This document shows positions 5,952 through 7,051 of a stretch of DNA of 7,051 bases, piece by piece; the first letter of the stretch is position 1; each line of letters begins with the position of its first letter. The position numbers and the translations under genes were made by a program. The notes under the pieces were generated by a model that was given only the letters and a program-made list of their open reading frames with translations, searched no databases and had not been told where the DNA came from. Source of the stretch: CAWBRT01 sp050015355 (GTDB taxonomy: Bacteria; Acidobacteriota; Terriglobia; Terriglobales; Acidobacteriaceae); NCBI GenBank assembly GCA_050015355.1, contig JBEKBO010000180.1, positions 1 to 7,051 of the forward strand, in the 5' to 3' direction.

Positions 5952-7051
5952 ATGAAAGTAATCGCCGCAAAAATTTATCGAGTCAATATCGGTGGGTGGC
6001 TCCCGGTATTATTGCAGCTCTTCACTGACGAAGGGATTGTCGGGATCGGTGAAGCTGCATTAGCGTATGGCGTTGGCAATACTGCGGGAGCGGCTATAGT
6101 TCAGGACTTGGTAGAGCGGTTCGTACTGGGTAAGGATCCAGCCAATATCGAGCCTATCTGGCATGAGATGTACGACAATACATTCTGGGCGAAGGGCGGC
6201 GGCTCCATCCTCTTTCCTGGCATGAGTGCGATCGAGATGGCGCTTTGGGACATCAAAGGTAAGGCCCTGGGCGTTCCGGTCTACGAGATGCTCGGCGGCC
6301 GATTCCGGGATAAAGTTCGTGTCTATGCCAACGGGTGGTCCTATAGTTGCACAACCATTGGCGAGTTGGTGCGTGAGGCTGAACGGGCGGTGAAGCTCGG
6401 TTATACGGCACTGAAGTTTTATCCCCTCGCGAGGCCTATTGCTCCGCATTGGCTGCTGAAACATGTCACCTTGCGCGAGGTTGATCGAGAAACAGAGAAG
6501 TGGGTTATTGAAAGTACGAAGGCGCTTCGTGAAGCCGTTGGACCTGATGTCGACCTGATGGCTGATATGAGCGCGGGCATGAGCACCGATGTCGCCATTC
6601 GGATTGGCCGTCAGTTGGAACAATTTAATCTCTATTTTTACGAAGAGCCTGTTGATCCATCTGACGCAGGTGCAATGAAGAAAGTATCGGAGCACGTCAA
6701 CATACCTATCGCCGCTGGAGAACGGCTGTACACCCGTTACGGATTCCGTCAGATTCTGGAAAATCATGCGGTCGACATCGTTCAGCCAGACATCGGTTCA
6801 ACCGGCGGAATTCTGGAAACAAAGTTTATTGCGGCGATGGCCGAGACCTACTCGGCGCGCGTACAGTTGCATATCTGCGCTAGCCCGGTATCAACCGGGG
6901 CCGCTCAACAACTCTGGGCCTGCCTGCCCAACCTTGCACTCCAGGAGACCTATCCCTTCCGCATTCCAGAGCATTGGGCAATCGTGGATCATGCCCCAGA
7001 GCTTGATATCGAGAACGGATACATACCCATCTCGAATCGGCCGGGATTGGG
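5952..7051 (+). CDS. Enolase-superfamily enzyme, mandelate racemase/muconate lactonizing type (3' end missing)
   Basis: ATG 5952 follows a near-ideal AGGAGGA (5941-5947). The frame is open to the window edge (366 residues); PGLG at the end matches the family's closing segment, so only some 15-30 residues are missing. The N-terminal capping domain (1-about 120) precedes a modified TIM barrel. Expected magnesium ligands are Asp205, Glu231 (EEP) and Glu257 (GER). The catalytic pair is Asp280 (VQPD) and His307 (LHICAS), with Glu332 behind them, which places it in the mandelate-racemase subgroup. Lys155 starts the KxK motif but the second lysine is Tyr157 (KFY), and about 25 residues (PLARPIAPHW to about 183) follow before the next helix, as in several sugar-acid dehydratases. 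Such enzymes abstract a proton next to a carboxylate, in acid-sugar dehydration, cycloisomerisation or racemisation; the substrate cannot be named. Its place after an importer suggests it acts on the imported compound. Confidence 0.92.
   Translation, partial: MKVIAAKIYRVNIGGWLPVLLQLFTDEGIVGIGEAALAYGVGNTAGAAIVQDLVERFVLGKDPANIEPIWHEMYDNTFWAKGGGSILFPGMSAIEMALWDIKGKALGVPVYEMLGGRFRDKVRVYANGWSYSCTTIGELVREAERAVKLGYTALKFYPLARPIAPHWLLKHVTLREVDRETEKWVIESTKALREAVGPDVDLMADMSAGMSTDVAIRIGRQLEQFNLYFYEEPVDPSDAGAMKKVSEHVNIPIAAGERLYTRYGFRQILENHAVDIVQPDIGSTGGILETKFIAAMAETYSARVQLHICASPVSTGAAQQLWACLPNLALQETYPFRIPEHWAIVDHAPELDIENGYIPISNRPGL

Noticed and set aside
6060..6767. Minus-strand open frame of 235 codons
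   Set aside because: Antisense shadow of the enolase-superfamily gene, whose motifs and ribosome site are clear; the shadow protein has no recognisable domain.
1..7051. CRISPR arrays, tRNA/rRNA genes, riboswitches, phage or defence genes
   Set aside because: No repeat-spacer pattern, no tRNA-like cloverleaf, no recognised riboswitch core and no defence-type domain was seen on either strand.

Overview
The window reads as accessory catabolic DNA from a proteobacterium. An alphaproteobacterium of the Rhizobium/Bradyrhizobium/Mesorhizobium kind is my best guess, based on the style of the IS630-type transposase tail, the GntR/ABC/enolase gene mix and the moderate GC content. This assignment is inference; no rRNA, tRNA or marker gene is present.

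Layout, left to right. Bases 1-126 are the 3' end of an IS630-family insertion sequence (transposase C-terminus, plus strand). It has inserted into a minus-strand gene (124-650) that joins an intact AtuA-like small domain to the start of a metal-dependent amidohydrolase, so the amidohydrolase part is cut after about 35 residues. Upstream of it, overlapping by ATGA, is a complete minus-strand AtuA/DUF1446-family gene (647-2011). Bases 2012-2195 are a divergent control region. It holds a palindrome with perfect 9-bp arms that contains two face-to-face sigma-70-like promoters, one for the leftward AtuA operon and one for a rightward GntR/FCD regulator gene (about 2195-2899). After a 386-base gap come three genes of a polar-amino-acid-type ABC importer: a periplasmic binding protein (3286-4146), a permease (GTG start, 4225-4950) and an ATPase (4988-5779). 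The rightward series ends with a mandelate racemase/muconate-lactonizing-type enolase-superfamily gene (5952 to the window edge), which lacks only its last few residues.

How it may work together (inference): the ABC importer brings in a small acidic or amino-acid-like compound. The enolase-superfamily enzyme and the AtuA/amidohydrolase pair modify it. The GntR regulator senses the substrate or an intermediate and controls both directions from the shared palindrome. No carboxylase or dehydrogenase genes of the classical terpene (atu) pathway are present, so the substrate is probably not a terpene. In this copy the pathway may be broken or altered, because the IS element destroys the amidohydrolase part.

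The most notable points are the overlapping mirror-image promoters, the fusion of an AtuA small domain to an amidohydrolase, the IS insertion whose target bases appear to supply the transposase stop codon, and the strong hairpins between the transporter genes and before the enolase gene.
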